The notes beneath the pieces were generated by a model, which saw only the letters and a program-made list of their open reading frames with translations, had not been told where the DNA came from and ran no database searches. From Gammaproteobacteria bacterium (GTDB lineage: Bacteria > Pseudomonadota > Gammaproteobacteria > Steroidobacterales > Steroidobacteraceae), in NCBI GenBank assembly GCA_028293745.1, contig JAQGOF010000243.1:1-38583 (forward strand): DNA of 38,583 nucleotides, read 5' to 3'. A program made the position numbers and the translations under genes. Below, piece after piece: positions 25,288 to 33,892 of this stretch (within the stretch, counting starts at the first letter, position 1; each line of letters begins with the position of its first letter).

Positions 25288-26097
25288 CTATTCGCCGCAG
25301 AGTTGATTCGACAAGGTCCGCGCGGCAGGCACCAGGGCGTCCTGGAGCGCGGGAAGCCCGCGTCGCTTCAGGGCGCTGCCGATGCCGATGGCGACCAGTG
25401 CGTGGCTCAGTTTCCCCGGCGTTTTCCACACCGGGGCCGCAACCACTGTGACTCCGGATATGTAGTTGCCGGCATCGACGGCAAATCCCTGGACGCGTGT
25501 TTGGCTGACTTGCACCCTCCAATCATCGAACGTGGGCGGCTCGTCCCAGCGCAGCGTCCTGAACCGCGCCTCCAACTCAGCTTCGGAGTGATCGCCGAAG
25601 GCCGCAATGCACCTGCCGGTCGCGCTGATCAGCGCTGGAAAGCGACTGCCAACCTGCGTGCTGAGCTGAAAGTTTTGCCCCGACTGGGATACTGCGACGA
25701 CAATGAGGTGGTCGAGCCCGACGATATGCACTCCGAGCACCGTCACATCGAAGCTCTGGCCGATGCGATCCAACACGGGCTGGGCCAGATCGGTGAACCG
25801 GTTGCGCCTGAGCCAGTGCCGCGCGAGCGTGAGAACGCCCGCCTCCAGAGAATAGCGCTTGGTGTCGGGATCAATGGAGACAAACTCCTCGGCCACCAAG
25901 GCTCTGAGTACGTGCAGGCAGGTGCTCGGTACCAGGCCCAGGTCCCGTGCGATGGATTGCAGGCCGAGCGGCGCATCGCTCTTGCCAAGCAAGCGCAAAA
26001 CCGCTGCCGCACGCGAAATGGCGGGTGCTTTACTCGCTTCCACGGCCCGCGCGAGCGCGCGGTCCGGTCGTGGGTGGCGTTGCCGTTGGTCGGTCAT
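25288..26097 (-). CDS. IclR-family transcriptional regulator
   Basis: This 269-residue protein has an N-terminal winged HTH (PLGLQSIARDLGLVPSTCLHV, then LRALVAEEFV, about residues 43-73). It is followed by the IclR effector domain with GSRFPALISATGRCIAAF and DAGNYISGVTVVAAPV. IclR proteins bind aromatic or short organic acids and repress or activate the adjacent pathway. It is divergent from the ligase/MaoC/CaiB operon across a gap of about 110 bp that contains an AT-rich imperfect palindrome and GGTAC-TC-GTACC, so it most likely controls that operon and itself. Confidence 0.92.
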   Translation of the reverse strand: MTDQRQRHPRPDRALARAVEASKAPAISRAAAVLRLLGKSDAPLGLQSIARDLGLVPSTCLHVLRALVAEEFVSIDPDTKRYSLEAGVLTLARHWLRRNRFTDLAQPVLDRIGQSFDVTVLGVHIVGLDHLIVVAVSQSGQNFQLSTQVGSRFPALISATGRCIAAFGDHSEAELEARFRTLRWDEPPTFDDWRVQVSQTRVQGFAVDAGNYISGVTVVAAPVWKTPGKLSHALVAIGIGSALKRRGLPALQDALVPAARTLSNQLCGE

Positions 26098-26102
26098 TGA
26101 AA

Positions 26103-26172
26103 GGTACTCGTACCGTCATGGATTCACGTCATCATACGACCGCCATTCGATATATGAAATAGCGTTCTATAT
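26103..26172. promoter_or_regulatory. Divergent IclR/ligase promoter with palindromes (candidate operators)
   Basis: GGTAC-TC-GTACC (26103-26114) is a perfect inverted repeat just upstream of the IclR ATG. Further on, TATATGAAATAGCGTTCTATAT (26151-26172) has GAA-N6-TTC with AT-rich flanks, resembling the symmetry of IclR-family operators. Neither is proven. Confidence 0.45.
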
Positions 26173-26208
26173 TTGCAATGGCCATTGGGGTATGGCAGAT
26201 TGACCGCG

Positions 26209-27771
26209 ATGGCGAAGCTCACCGAATACACCCGCTATGCGGATGCTCAGAAGTTCGCCAACTCACAGGCGCTGTGGGATCTCTTCGACGGCAATCGCGA
26301 CTACTTCAACATCGCCCACGAGTGCATCAATCGCCACGCCGATGGATCGGGCCGCACCGCGGTGCGTATTGCGCATGCCGACGGAAGCGACAAGGTTCTG
26401 AGTTTCGATGAGCTCGCCGTCGGTTCCTCACGCTTCGCATATTGGCTGCAGGAGAACGGCATTCAGCCGGGAGATCGCATCGCCTTCATGCTGGAGCCCT
26501 CCCTGCCTTTCTATACAAGCCTCTTCGGCGCGATGATGATGGGAGCGATCAGTGTCCCGCTGTTCACGCTGTTCGGGCTCGACGGACTGCGGCTGCGGGT
26601 CGATGACTGCAAGCCGAAACTGCTGATTACCAATGCAGAGAAGTTGGAAATCGCCACGAGCATCGAAGGGCTTCGCGTCGTCGTGGCGGATGCCGGCCTG
26701 CTCGATGAGATTGCGCACTTTCCGGATACCTACAAACCGGCGACGCGTGCCGAAGATCTGGCGGTGTTTCAATACACCTCCGGTACCACTCGTGAATTGC
26801 CGGCAGCGGTTAAGCACTCGCATCGCACTCTGCAGACGCTGATGTTTGCTGCGCTGTACGGAACCGGCATCCGGCCGGGCGATGAGTTTTTCTGTCCTTC
26901 CTCGCCCGCTTGGGGGCACGGGCTTTGGCATGGGACGCTGGCGCCACTCGCGCTCGGCGTCACGACCGGCACATTCGCCGGCCGTTTCGATGCCGTGCGG
27001 TTGATGAAGGGCCTCCAGGATTACAAGATCACGAACCTGTCGGCCGCGGCCACCCATTACAGGATGATGAAGAACTCCGGGAAGGCGAAGGACTTCGCCT
27101 TCTCGATCAAGAAGCTGTCCTATACCGGCGAGCCCATCGATCCGGCGACGCTGGAGTTTGTCGACCAGACCTTCCATGTGCCCGCGTGCAGCATGTATGG
27201 CACCACCGAGATCGGCGTGGTACTCGTCAACTACCCGGGTGCAAGCGACTATGTCGTCAAGCCGGGCTCGTTGGGAAAGCCGGTGCCAGGCCTCAAGCTC
27301 CAGGTGCAGAAGCCGGACGGAACTGCGGCAGAGCCGGGCGTCATCGGCGAGCTCATGCTATGGCGACGCGACAGGTGGGAGACCACCAAGGACCTCGCGA
27401 AAATCGACGAAGATGTTTATTTCTACCATGCCGGCCGGGCGGACGACGTCATCATCTCCGCCGGCTGGACAATGAGCGCGGTTGAGATCGAAAACACGCT
27501 GCTCAAACATCCCGATGTCAGGGAAGCGGCAGTCATAGGCGTGCCGGATGCAACGCGTGGGCAAGTCGCAAAGGCGTTCATCGTCACCGACCGCGCGCCC
27601 GGCGAGGACTATGTCACTGAGCTGAAGAACTTCACGCGCGACCGGCTGAGCCAGCACGAATTCCCGCGTCAAATCGCCTTTGTGAGCGAGCTTCCCAAGA
27701 CGCCGGCTGGCAAGGTTCATCGCAAGGTACTACGCGATCGCGAAGCCGCGGCTTTGCTGCGCGACTCATGA
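26209..27771 (+). CDS. AMP-forming acyl-CoA ligase (benzoate/fatty acid-CoA ligase-like), variant P-loop
   Basis: This 520-residue ANL protein starts MAKLTEYTRYADAQKF. The P-loop is unusual: TSGTTRELPAAVKHSHR (S191 onward) instead of TSGTTGxPKGV, so the usual glycine and the PKG lysine are missing. Other motifs are intact: MYGTTEIG, RADDVIISAGWTMSAVEIE and PKTPAGKVHRKVLR with the C-terminal lysine. Members with TSGTTREL-type loops are known among benzoate- and medium-chain acyl-CoA ligases, but the effect on activity is not known from sequence. It begins the operon divergent to IclR and is followed by MaoC 15 bp later. It probably activates an aromatic or alicyclic acid. Confidence 0.9.
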   Translation: MAKLTEYTRYADAQKFANSQALWDLFDGNRDYFNIAHECINRHADGSGRTAVRIAHADGSDKVLSFDELAVGSSRFAYWLQENGIQPGDRIAFMLEPSLPFYTSLFGAMMMGAISVPLFTLFGLDGLRLRVDDCKPKLLITNAEKLEIATSIEGLRVVVADAGLLDEIAHFPDTYKPATRAEDLAVFQYTSGTTRELPAAVKHSHRTLQTLMFAALYGTGIRPGDEFFCPSSPAWGHGLWHGTLAPLALGVTTGTFAGRFDAVRLMKGLQDYKITNLSAAATHYRMMKNSGKAKDFAFSIKKLSYTGEPIDPATLEFVDQTFHVPACSMYGTTEIGVVLVNYPGASDYVVKPGSLGKPVPGLKLQVQKPDGTAAEPGVIGELMLWRRDRWETTKDLAKIDEDVYFYHAGRADDVIISAGWTMSAVEIENTLLKHPDVREAAVIGVPDATRGQVAKAFIVTDRAPGEDYVTELKNFTRDRLSQHEFPRQIAFVSELPKTPAGKVHRKVLRDREAAALLRDS

Positions 27772-27786
27772 TTACAGGAGCAGACC

Positions 27787-28941
27787 ATGCCAACGCTTGC
27801 CAAGACTACGACCGACCGCTTCCCCAAAATCACCGAAGAGGGACTCGAGGACCTCCGCAAGCGCGTTGGCGTTCCGATTACCGACACGGTGGAGCCCTGG
27901 AATTATGAGGCGACGCGTGACGGCATTCGCCACTACGCGCATGGGATCGGCGACGACAACCCCTTGTGGACCGATCCTGCCTATGCCGAAAAAACACGGT
28001 ACGGAACCATCGTGGCATTGCCCAGCTTCCTGTTCTCAACCAGCCGTATCGTGTCGGGTTATGTCGGCGGTCTCTCAGGTGTTCATGCCATGTGGGCCGG
28101 AGCGGACTGGACGTGGTACAAGCCTGTCCTGCGCGGCGACACCATCTCCACCCAGGCCCATCTGAAGGATCTGATCGAGCACAAGACCCGTTTTGCCGGT
28201 CGGGCCTTCCAACAGATTTATCACGTCGACTTTTTCAACCAGAAAAACGACAAAGTGGCGGAATGCGACTCGTGGGTCTTCCGAACCGATCGCGACGAAG
28301 CTCGCGAGCGCGGTACGAAATACACGGAAGCCCGCGGCCGCGTCGAGCCGTTCACGGACCAGCAGCTCGCCGAGTTTTCCAAGGTATACGAGGCGGAGCA
28401 GATTCGCGGCGCCCCCCCACGGTATTGGGAAGACGTGAAGGAAGGTGAAACGCTCCCCCGCATGATGAAGGGCCCGATGACGGTCACTGGCTTCATTTGC
28501 TATGCGCAGGGCTGGGGCGGTCTTTACATCCGCGCGAACAAGCTCGCCTGGAAGATGCAGACGAAGCACCCGGGCTTGGGGATCAAGAATCGCTTCAACG
28601 TGCCCGATTGCCCCGAGCGCGTTCACTGGGACGAATCATTCGCGCTCGAGGTCGGCGCGCCGGGGGCTTATGATTACGGCCCGGAGCGCTGCTCCTGGTT
28701 GACGCACCACATCACCAACTGGATGGGCGATGATGGCTTTCTGCGCAAGAGCAAGTGCCAGATCCGCCGCCACAATCCTGACGGCGACGCCCTGATCATC
28801 GAAGGTGTCGTCAGCCGCAAATTCGTCGAGGACGGCCGGCATCTCGTGGAAGTCAGCCAGACTGCGACGACACATCGCAATGAGCAGTCCGCGAACGGAG
28901 CTGCGATCGTAGAGTTGCCTAGCCGCTCCCAGTCACGCTGA
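27787..28941 (+). CDS. Two-domain MaoC-like (hotdog-fold) acyl-CoA hydratase (second copy)
   Basis: This 384-residue protein starts MPTLAKTTTDRFPKITEEGL. The N-terminal hotdog half has GIGDDNPLWTDPAYAEKTRYGTIV, equivalent to the hydratase motif. The C-terminal half (from about residue 218, YWEDVKEGETLPRM) is a second MaoC-like domain. It shares architecture and many positions with 13155-14351 but is clearly diverged, so it may act on another enoyl-CoA. The ATG at 27787 has AGGAGCAG seven bases upstream. The gene is in the ligase, MaoC, CaiB, SDR series, where it would hydrate an enoyl-CoA for the SDR. Confidence 0.88.
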   Translation: MPTLAKTTTDRFPKITEEGLEDLRKRVGVPITDTVEPWNYEATRDGIRHYAHGIGDDNPLWTDPAYAEKTRYGTIVALPSFLFSTSRIVSGYVGGLSGVHAMWAGADWTWYKPVLRGDTISTQAHLKDLIEHKTRFAGRAFQQIYHVDFFNQKNDKVAECDSWVFRTDRDEARERGTKYTEARGRVEPFTDQQLAEFSKVYEAEQIRGAPPRYWEDVKEGETLPRMMKGPMTVTGFICYAQGWGGLYIRANKLAWKMQTKHPGLGIKNRFNVPDCPERVHWDESFALEVGAPGAYDYGPERCSWLTHHITNWMGDDGFLRKSKCQIRRHNPDGDALIIEGVVSRKFVEDGRHLVEVSQTATTHRNEQSANGAAIVELPSRSQSR

Positions 28942-28955
28942 CGCATAATTCGGTC

Positions 28956-30152
28956 ATGAGTTGGGCAGGCCCGCTGCAGGGAATTCGTGTTCTCGACTTC
29001 ACTCGCGTGTTGGCTGGGCCTGCAGCTTCTCTCGCCCTCGCCGATCTTGGCGCCGAGGTGATCAAGATCGAGCCTCCGGGAACGGGAGACGAAACCCGTT
29101 CCTTTCCGCCGTTCCGCGCCGGGGAGAGCCACTATTTCCTGAGCATCAACCGCGGCAAGAAGAGCATCGTCGTCGATCTGAAAACCGCGGCCGGTGTAGC
29201 GCTGGTCAAGGATCTCGCGGCCAAATGCGACGTTCTCGTTGAAAACTATCGCCCGGGCGTGATGGATCGCCTGGGGCTGGGATATGAGGCACTGTCCGCC
29301 ATCAATCCGCGGCTCATCTATTGTGCGATCTCGGGGTTCGGCATGACCGGGCCGCTTCGCGACCGCCCCTCCTTCGACATCGTCATGCAGGCCCTGTCCG
29401 GGGCGCTCAGCGTCAACGGCGAACCTGACCGGCCACCTACGAAACTGGGGATTCCGCTGGGCGACCTGGTGGGTGGGGTCAATGGCCCGATGGCGATATT
29501 GGCGGCCTTGTACGAGCGCAGTGTAAGCGGACGCGGGCGCCTGATTGATGTCAGCCTGTTCGATGGGATGATCGGCATGCTCGCCTACTTGCCGCAACTG
29601 GCGTTTTTCACCGGCGCGGATCCGAAGCCCCAGGGGTCCCAACATCCCAACCTTGTTCCCTACGGCGTATTTCCCGCCAGGGATGGGTCCATTGTCATCG
29701 CCTGCCTGACCAACAGCTTCTGGGCCAACATTTGCCGGGCCCTGGGAATGGACGACTGGATCGAGGATTCCCGGTTCGATACGTTGGTGAAGCGCCGAGA
29801 CATTCGCAGCACAGTGAATGAGCGTATCTCCGGGGTCACCAGCCAGAAGACCGTAAACGAGCTCGTGGAGTTCCTCACGCAGCATCAGGTCCCGCACGCG
29901 CCCATATTGGGCATCAAGGATGCGCTCTCGCAGCCTCAGGCAGTTGCCCGGGAAATGGTCATCGAGACGGATCATCAATTGTTGGGAAAGATTCCCATCG
30001 TGAATCGACCAATCAAATTCCCAGGTGATCCTCAACCGGTTCCGGCTGCGCCTCCGGTGCTTGGGCAGCATACTGATGAGATCTTGCGGGATATCCTTGG
30101 ATTCACATCCGATAGGATTGCGGAGTTGCGTGCATCAAAGGTCGTCGCCTGA
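28956..30152 (+). CDS. CaiB/BaiF-type class III CoA-transferase
   Basis: This 398-residue protein begins with GIRVLDFTRVLAGP. It has ADLGAEVIKIEPPGTGDETR, DLKTAAG, the catalytic aspartate D141 (RPSFDIVMQALSGAL) and GSQHPNLVPYGVFPARDGSIVIA. These are hallmarks of formyl-CoA/succinyl-CoA-type transferases, which transfer CoA directly between acids without a covalent acyl-enzyme. It probably recycles CoA between a pathway acid and succinyl-CoA, saving ATP. It begins 14 bp after the MaoC stop and ends 16 bp before the SDR start. Substrates are unknown. Mesaconyl-CoA-type transfers are one option within the family. Confidence 0.93.
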   Translation: MSWAGPLQGIRVLDFTRVLAGPAASLALADLGAEVIKIEPPGTGDETRSFPPFRAGESHYFLSINRGKKSIVVDLKTAAGVALVKDLAAKCDVLVENYRPGVMDRLGLGYEALSAINPRLIYCAISGFGMTGPLRDRPSFDIVMQALSGALSVNGEPDRPPTKLGIPLGDLVGGVNGPMAILAALYERSVSGRGRLIDVSLFDGMIGMLAYLPQLAFFTGADPKPQGSQHPNLVPYGVFPARDGSIVIACLTNSFWANICRALGMDDWIEDSRFDTLVKRRDIRSTVNERISGVTSQKTVNELVEFLTQHQVPHAPILGIKDALSQPQAVAREMVIETDHQLLGKIPIVNRPIKFPGDPQPVPAAPPVLGQHTDEILRDILGFTSDRIAELRASKVVA

Positions 30153-30168
30153 GCGCAAGGAGCTCTCC

Positions 30169-31086
30169 ATGTCAGAACTCAGATTCGACGATCGTGTGGC
30201 CGTCATAACCGGTGCGGGCAGAGGCCTGGGCCGTGCCTATGCCCTGCTCCTCGCCTCGAGGGGCGCAAAAGTCGTTGTAAATGATCCGGGAGCCAGCCTC
30301 AAGGGTGAAGGCGACGATGCAGGTCCCGCGGAAGAAGTTGTGCGGGAGATCAAAGCGGCGGGTGGCGATGCGGTCGCGTGCACCGAGTCTGTCGCAACAC
30401 CTGAAGGCGGCAAAGCGATTATCGATGCGGCATTGGACAACTGGGGGCGGATCGACATCCTGATTCACAATGCCGGAATCGTTCGCCGCGCTCCCTTGAA
30501 GGAGATGACGTATGAGGATTTTGAATTGGTCCTGGACGTTCATCTGCGCGGGGCGTTCCATGTTGTCCGCGCGGCATTTCCCCTCATGTGCAAGGTTGGC
30601 TACGGCCGCGTCGTCCTGACTTCATCGATCAACGGGTTGTATGGAAATCGCCTCGTGGTGAATTACAGCGTGGCCAAGGCGGGCATCATCGGATTATCCA
30701 ATGTCGTGGCGCTTGAAGGTGCTGCAGAGGGAGTGAAGTGCAACGTCATCCTCCCCGGAGCCGTGACACGCATGGCGGAAGGGTTGGACACGAGCGCCTA
30801 TCCGCCAATGGACCCGGAGCTGGTGGCGCCTATGGTGGGTTGGCTGGCGCATGAATCCTGCACGATCACGGGCGAGATGTTGATTTCCATGGCCGGCCGT
30901 GCCGCCAGGGCCTATGTCGCAGAATCGCCAGGCGTCTATCGCCCCGCCTGGTCCATCGAACAGGTGGCCGAGAATATCGATGCAATCCGGAGCACGGCAG
31001 GATCCGTCACCTTCCCGGTTGTCCCGTCGGGCCATGTAGACCATCTTCGCTACTGTTTCGCGATGGCCACACGCGACTCGAAATAA
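30169..31086 (+). CDS. Short-chain dehydrogenase, MFE-2/17-beta-HSD4-like (second copy)
   Basis: This 305-residue near twin of the SDR at 2941-3858 has the same length and gapless alignment, roughly three quarters of positions identical by eye. TGAGRGLG lies at residues 14-21, catalytic residues are S153, Y166, K170 (VNYSVAKAG) and the same C-terminal tail (WSIEQVAENIDAIRS) is present. It probably dehydrogenates a hydroxyacyl-CoA produced by the MaoC hydratase two genes upstream. ATG at 30169 has AAGGAG seven bases upstream. An upstream extension to 30025 would run into the CaiB gene and is rejected. Confidence 0.93.
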   Translation: MSELRFDDRVAVITGAGRGLGRAYALLLASRGAKVVVNDPGASLKGEGDDAGPAEEVVREIKAAGGDAVACTESVATPEGGKAIIDAALDNWGRIDILIHNAGIVRRAPLKEMTYEDFELVLDVHLRGAFHVVRAAFPLMCKVGYGRVVLTSSINGLYGNRLVVNYSVAKAGIIGLSNVVALEGAAEGVKCNVILPGAVTRMAEGLDTSAYPPMDPELVAPMVGWLAHESCTITGEMLISMAGRAARAYVAESPGVYRPAWSIEQVAENIDAIRSTAGSVTFPVVPSGHVDHLRYCFAMATRDSK

Positions 31087-31163
31087 CAGTGTTCTGATTT
31101 CCTGATCAATGGAAGGTCGCGGACCCGATTTAATGGGTCGGGTACTAAAAGGAGATCTTCAGG

Positions 31164-32759
31164 ATGTCGCTACAAAGCGGGCGCTATACAGCGGCGAGAC
31201 CTCTCAGTCTCGCTTCAGGGTGGAGCTTGAAACGGCTCACCCAACCCAGCCGCCTGTTCGGCGCCAACGGCCTGCGCACTGGCCCTGACGGGCGTATCTA
31301 CGTGGCTCAAGTGAGCGGCAGCCAGATAACCGCGATCAATGTCGAAACCGGCGCAATCGATGCGATAAGCCCAATGGGCGGCGACATCGTCGCGCCCGAC
31401 GACCTCGTCTTTGATCCCGAGGGCAACCTCTATGCCACCGAGATCACGGAGGGACGGGTCAGTGTGCGCGCCCCCAATGGCGCGACCCGGGTGGTGTTGG
31501 GCGACATGCCTTGCGCGAATCCCATCACCTTCCACCAGGGCCGGCTGTATGCCGGCGAATGCCGACCCGGCGGACGGATCATGGAGCTAGACCTCAACGG
31601 CGGCGCGCCGCGGTTGTTGCTGGACAACGTGCCGATGCCCAACGCCATGGAGGTGGGTCCGGACGGCAAGCTCTATTTCCCTGTAATGGGCGCCAATGAG
31701 ATCTGGCGGATCGATCTGAAAGGCGGCACGCCTGAAAAGGTCGCCGGGGACCTTGGCGTGCCGGACTCCGTGAAGTTCGACTCAAAGGGCCATATCGTTT
31801 CGACTCAGGTGCACAGCGGCCAGGTGCTGCGGATAGATCCGCGCACCGGCGACCGGACCGTGCTGGCTGATCTCACTCCCGGCCTGGACAACGTGACTTT
31901 CGTCGGGACGCGACTGTTCGTTTCGAACATCTCGGGGTACGTCACGGAGATCCTCGAAGGCGGCAAGACCAGGGATCTGGTGCCCGATGGCTTTAACTGG
32001 CCGCTGGGTCTTGCAGTCGACAATGACGGCCTGCTCTATGTGGCCGACGGGCCCTTCTCCTACGCGATCCGACCGGGGCAGGAGCGTCAGCGCGCGGGCT
32101 TTCTTTTCGATCCCGGTTACCCGGGATATTCCCGCGGCGTGGCCGCCTCCGGGCCGGGCGAGTTCATCGTTACTACCGCCAATGGTGCAGTGGCGCGGTA
32201 TTGGCCCGCGAAGCAGACTAGCGAAGTGCTGGCTAGTGGATTCGACCAACTCTACGGGGTGGCGATTGCCCCGGCGGGCGCCGTGGTTTTCGCGGAACAG
32301 GGCACGGGCCGTGTTATGTCGGTCCATTCGGGCAATGTCGAGACACTCGCCACCGGGCTCAGGCAGCCCTCCGGCGTGGCGGTCGGCGCTGACGGCACCT
32401 GCTTCGTGTCGGAGTCAGCGGGTGGGCGCGTCGTCAAACTCTTGAGCGGCCGAACGGACCCCGTGCTGGATGGTCTGCAAAAGCCCCAGGGCATCCTGGT
32501 GCGCGGCGGGCTGCTCTATATTGTTGATGCTGGCGCCAAAGAGTTGATCGAATACGACCTCGCAAACAAGGCCCGCCGCACCATCGCTGACGGCCTGCCG
32601 GTCGGCGCTCCCCCCGGCGTAACTCCCAAGTTCCTCGGCCCGATTGGAAACCTCGCGGGGCCAATGGGCCCATTTGCGGGCATCGCAGCTTCAGCGGACG
32701 GGACGCTGTATATCTCCGGCGATGCCGAAGGCAGCGTCCTTGCGATCCGCCCGCAGTGA
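31164..32759 (+). CDS. SMP-30/gluconolactonase/NHL-type beta-propeller protein (cytoplasmic)
   Basis: This 531-residue protein consists of repeated blades of the form GPDGKLYFP, DNDGLLYVADG, ADGTCFVSESAGGRV and ADGTLYISGDAEG, spaced about 40-50 residues apart, as in SMP-30/strictosidine-synthase-like or NHL propellers. No signal peptide or membrane segment is evident, so it is probably cytoplasmic. Relatives include lactonases and metal-dependent hydrolases. Lactonase activity would suit a Baeyer-Villiger pathway that makes lactones, but the catalytic residues cannot be assigned here. ATG at 31164 is preceded by AAAAGGAG. It is 77 bp after the SDR and 51 bp before the EthD-like gene, in the same direction. 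Confidence 0.8.
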   Translation: MSLQSGRYTAARPLSLASGWSLKRLTQPSRLFGANGLRTGPDGRIYVAQVSGSQITAINVETGAIDAISPMGGDIVAPDDLVFDPEGNLYATEITEGRVSVRAPNGATRVVLGDMPCANPITFHQGRLYAGECRPGGRIMELDLNGGAPRLLLDNVPMPNAMEVGPDGKLYFPVMGANEIWRIDLKGGTPEKVAGDLGVPDSVKFDSKGHIVSTQVHSGQVLRIDPRTGDRTVLADLTPGLDNVTFVGTRLFVSNISGYVTEILEGGKTRDLVPDGFNWPLGLAVDNDGLLYVADGPFSYAIRPGQERQRAGFLFDPGYPGYSRGVAASGPGEFIVTTANGAVARYWPAKQTSEVLASGFDQLYGVAIAPAGAVVFAEQGTGRVMSVHSGNVETLATGLRQPSGVAVGADGTCFVSESAGGRVVKLLSGRTDPVLDGLQKPQGILVRGGLLYIVDAGAKELIEYDLANKARRTIADGLPVGAPPGVTPKFLGPIGNLAGPMGPFAGIAASADGTLYISGDAEGSVLAIRPQ

Positions 32760-32810
32760 GGCGGGCCGCAGATCCAACAACACTCGACCCATGAAATTGG
32801 AGAGACAGGA

Positions 32811-33218
32811 ATGATCAAGCAGATCGTCTTCCTGAAGCGCCGTGCCGACATGACTATGCAAGAGTTCATGGACTACTACGAAAACCAGCACTCGCAGCTG
32901 TCCAAGCGTATTGGCGCCAAGCCGCCCCTGCCCAACGCACAGCGCTATGTGCGGCGCTATCTCACTCCGGAAAAGAACCCGCTCACGGGCGAGGTCATCC
33001 ATCCCGGCTATGACTGCATAATGGAAATCTGGTGGAACACCCGGGAGGATTTCGAAGCGGCAATGAAGGGGCTTGCCAATCCAGAGCACCTGGCGGCCCG
33101 CATGGAGGACGAGAGGAAGGTCTTCGCGACCAACAGCAACCCCGTGTGTACCGTCGAGGAATTTGACTCACCGGTGGGTCCCAACAATACGGTTCCACGC
33201 TGGGTCGCGGCACCTTAG
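32811..33218 (+). CDS. EthD-like small protein (dimeric alpha-beta barrel)
   Basis: This 135-residue protein starts MIKQIVFLKRRADMTMQEFM, then has DYYENQHSQLSKRI, the usual EthD/ABM-fold opening: a hydrophobic beta strand followed by the M-x-x-x-E-F-x-x-Y-x-x-x-H motif. EthD proteins accompany oxygenase clusters such as the ether-degrading Eth system, and some related proteins are decarboxylases or cyclases. Exact function is unknown. It lies between the propeller gene and a convergent Ddn-like gene, preceded by GGAGAGACAGG. Two hairpins follow and could end transcription from both sides. Confidence 0.85.
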   Translation: MIKQIVFLKRRADMTMQEFMDYYENQHSQLSKRIGAKPPLPNAQRYVRRYLTPEKNPLTGEVIHPGYDCIMEIWWNTREDFEAAMKGLANPEHLAARMEDERKVFATNSNPVCTVEEFDSPVGPNNTVPRWVAAP

Positions 33219-33219
33219 G

Positions 33220-33317
33220 GCCCCACTGGGGCGCGCCGGACCCCACCGCTTGCATAATCAACGTCGCGGCCTTGCAACTTCGGCCGCTCGGAGCGTGCCG
33301 ACGGTCCTAGCGTCGGC
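33220..33317. terminator. Hairpins between convergent EthD-like and Ddn-like genes
   Basis: GCCCC-ACT-GGGGC (33220-33232), GCGGCC-N10-GGCCGC (33266-33287) and GCCGACG-GTCCTAG-CGTCGGC (33297-33317) lie in the 109-bp convergent gap. None is followed by a clear T-run in either direction, so they are weak candidates for a bidirectional terminator. Confidence 0.45.
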
Positions 33318-33327
33318 GTGGTGAGAC

Positions 33328-33816
33328 CTATTGCTTGAAGCTTTCGATGGGCTCGGCTACAGACAGCATCACCAGCGGGATCTCGCGCGCGGTCGAGGCC
33401 TGATAGCCCTTGTAGGGCGGGAACACGCCAACCATGAAATCCCACACTTTGGCGCGCTCGGCCCCCTTGGGCTCGCGCCAGGTCGCGCGGAACGCTTGCG
33501 TGGCGATCTGGAAGGACAGCTCCTTGCTGTCAGCGACATTGAGGTACCAGGCAGGGTGGTGATCAGCGCCGCCCTTGGACGCGACGACCACCACCTCTCC
33601 GCCGATGTCGCCGTAGATCAGGGGTGTGATCATCGTCTTGCCGCTCTTGCGGCCGACATACTTGAGCAGCAGCGTTGTCGTGAACTTGTGGCCGCCGATA
33701 TCACTCACGTCGATGATATGGCCCTCGGAGCCACCCGATCCCAGATACATACCGAGGTGGTCTTCTTTCCAGTTGCGTCTCGCCTTTGCGATTTCGGCGC
33801 TGGTGGCATTGCTCAT
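33328..33816 (-). CDS. Ddn-like deazaflavin (F420)-dependent nitroreductase family protein
   Basis: About 162 residues from ATG at 33816, which has AAGGAG eight bases upstream. The sequence LLKYVGRKSGKTMITPLIYG, then DIGGEVVVVASKGGADHHPAW, is typical of the split-beta-barrel F420-dependent nitroreductase family (Ddn-like). Characterised members use reduced F420 for quinone, nitroaromatic or enone reduction. Such proteins are best known from mycobacteria and relatives, although many other bacteria make F420. Whether this organism makes F420 or uses another flavin cannot be judged here. It is a single gene convergent to EthD and divergent from the SDR at 33893. Confidence 0.88.
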   Translation of the reverse strand: MSNATSAEIAKARRNWKEDHLGMYLGSGGSEGHIIDVSDIGGHKFTTTLLLKYVGRKSGKTMITPLIYGDIGGEVVVVASKGGADHHPAWYLNVADSKELSFQIATQAFRATWREPKGAERAKVWDFMVGVFPPYKGYQASTAREIPLVMLSVAEPIESFKQ

Positions 33817-33892
33817 GGAACACTCCTTAGAAAATGAAATGAATCGCACGGCCCCGTTAGTCCAGACTCAAGGTTACAGATAAGGACAGGTT

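Noticed and set aside
28674..30071. Minus-strand open frame of 465 codons across the CaiB gene
   Set aside because: It is the antisense shadow of a well-conserved CoA-transferase.
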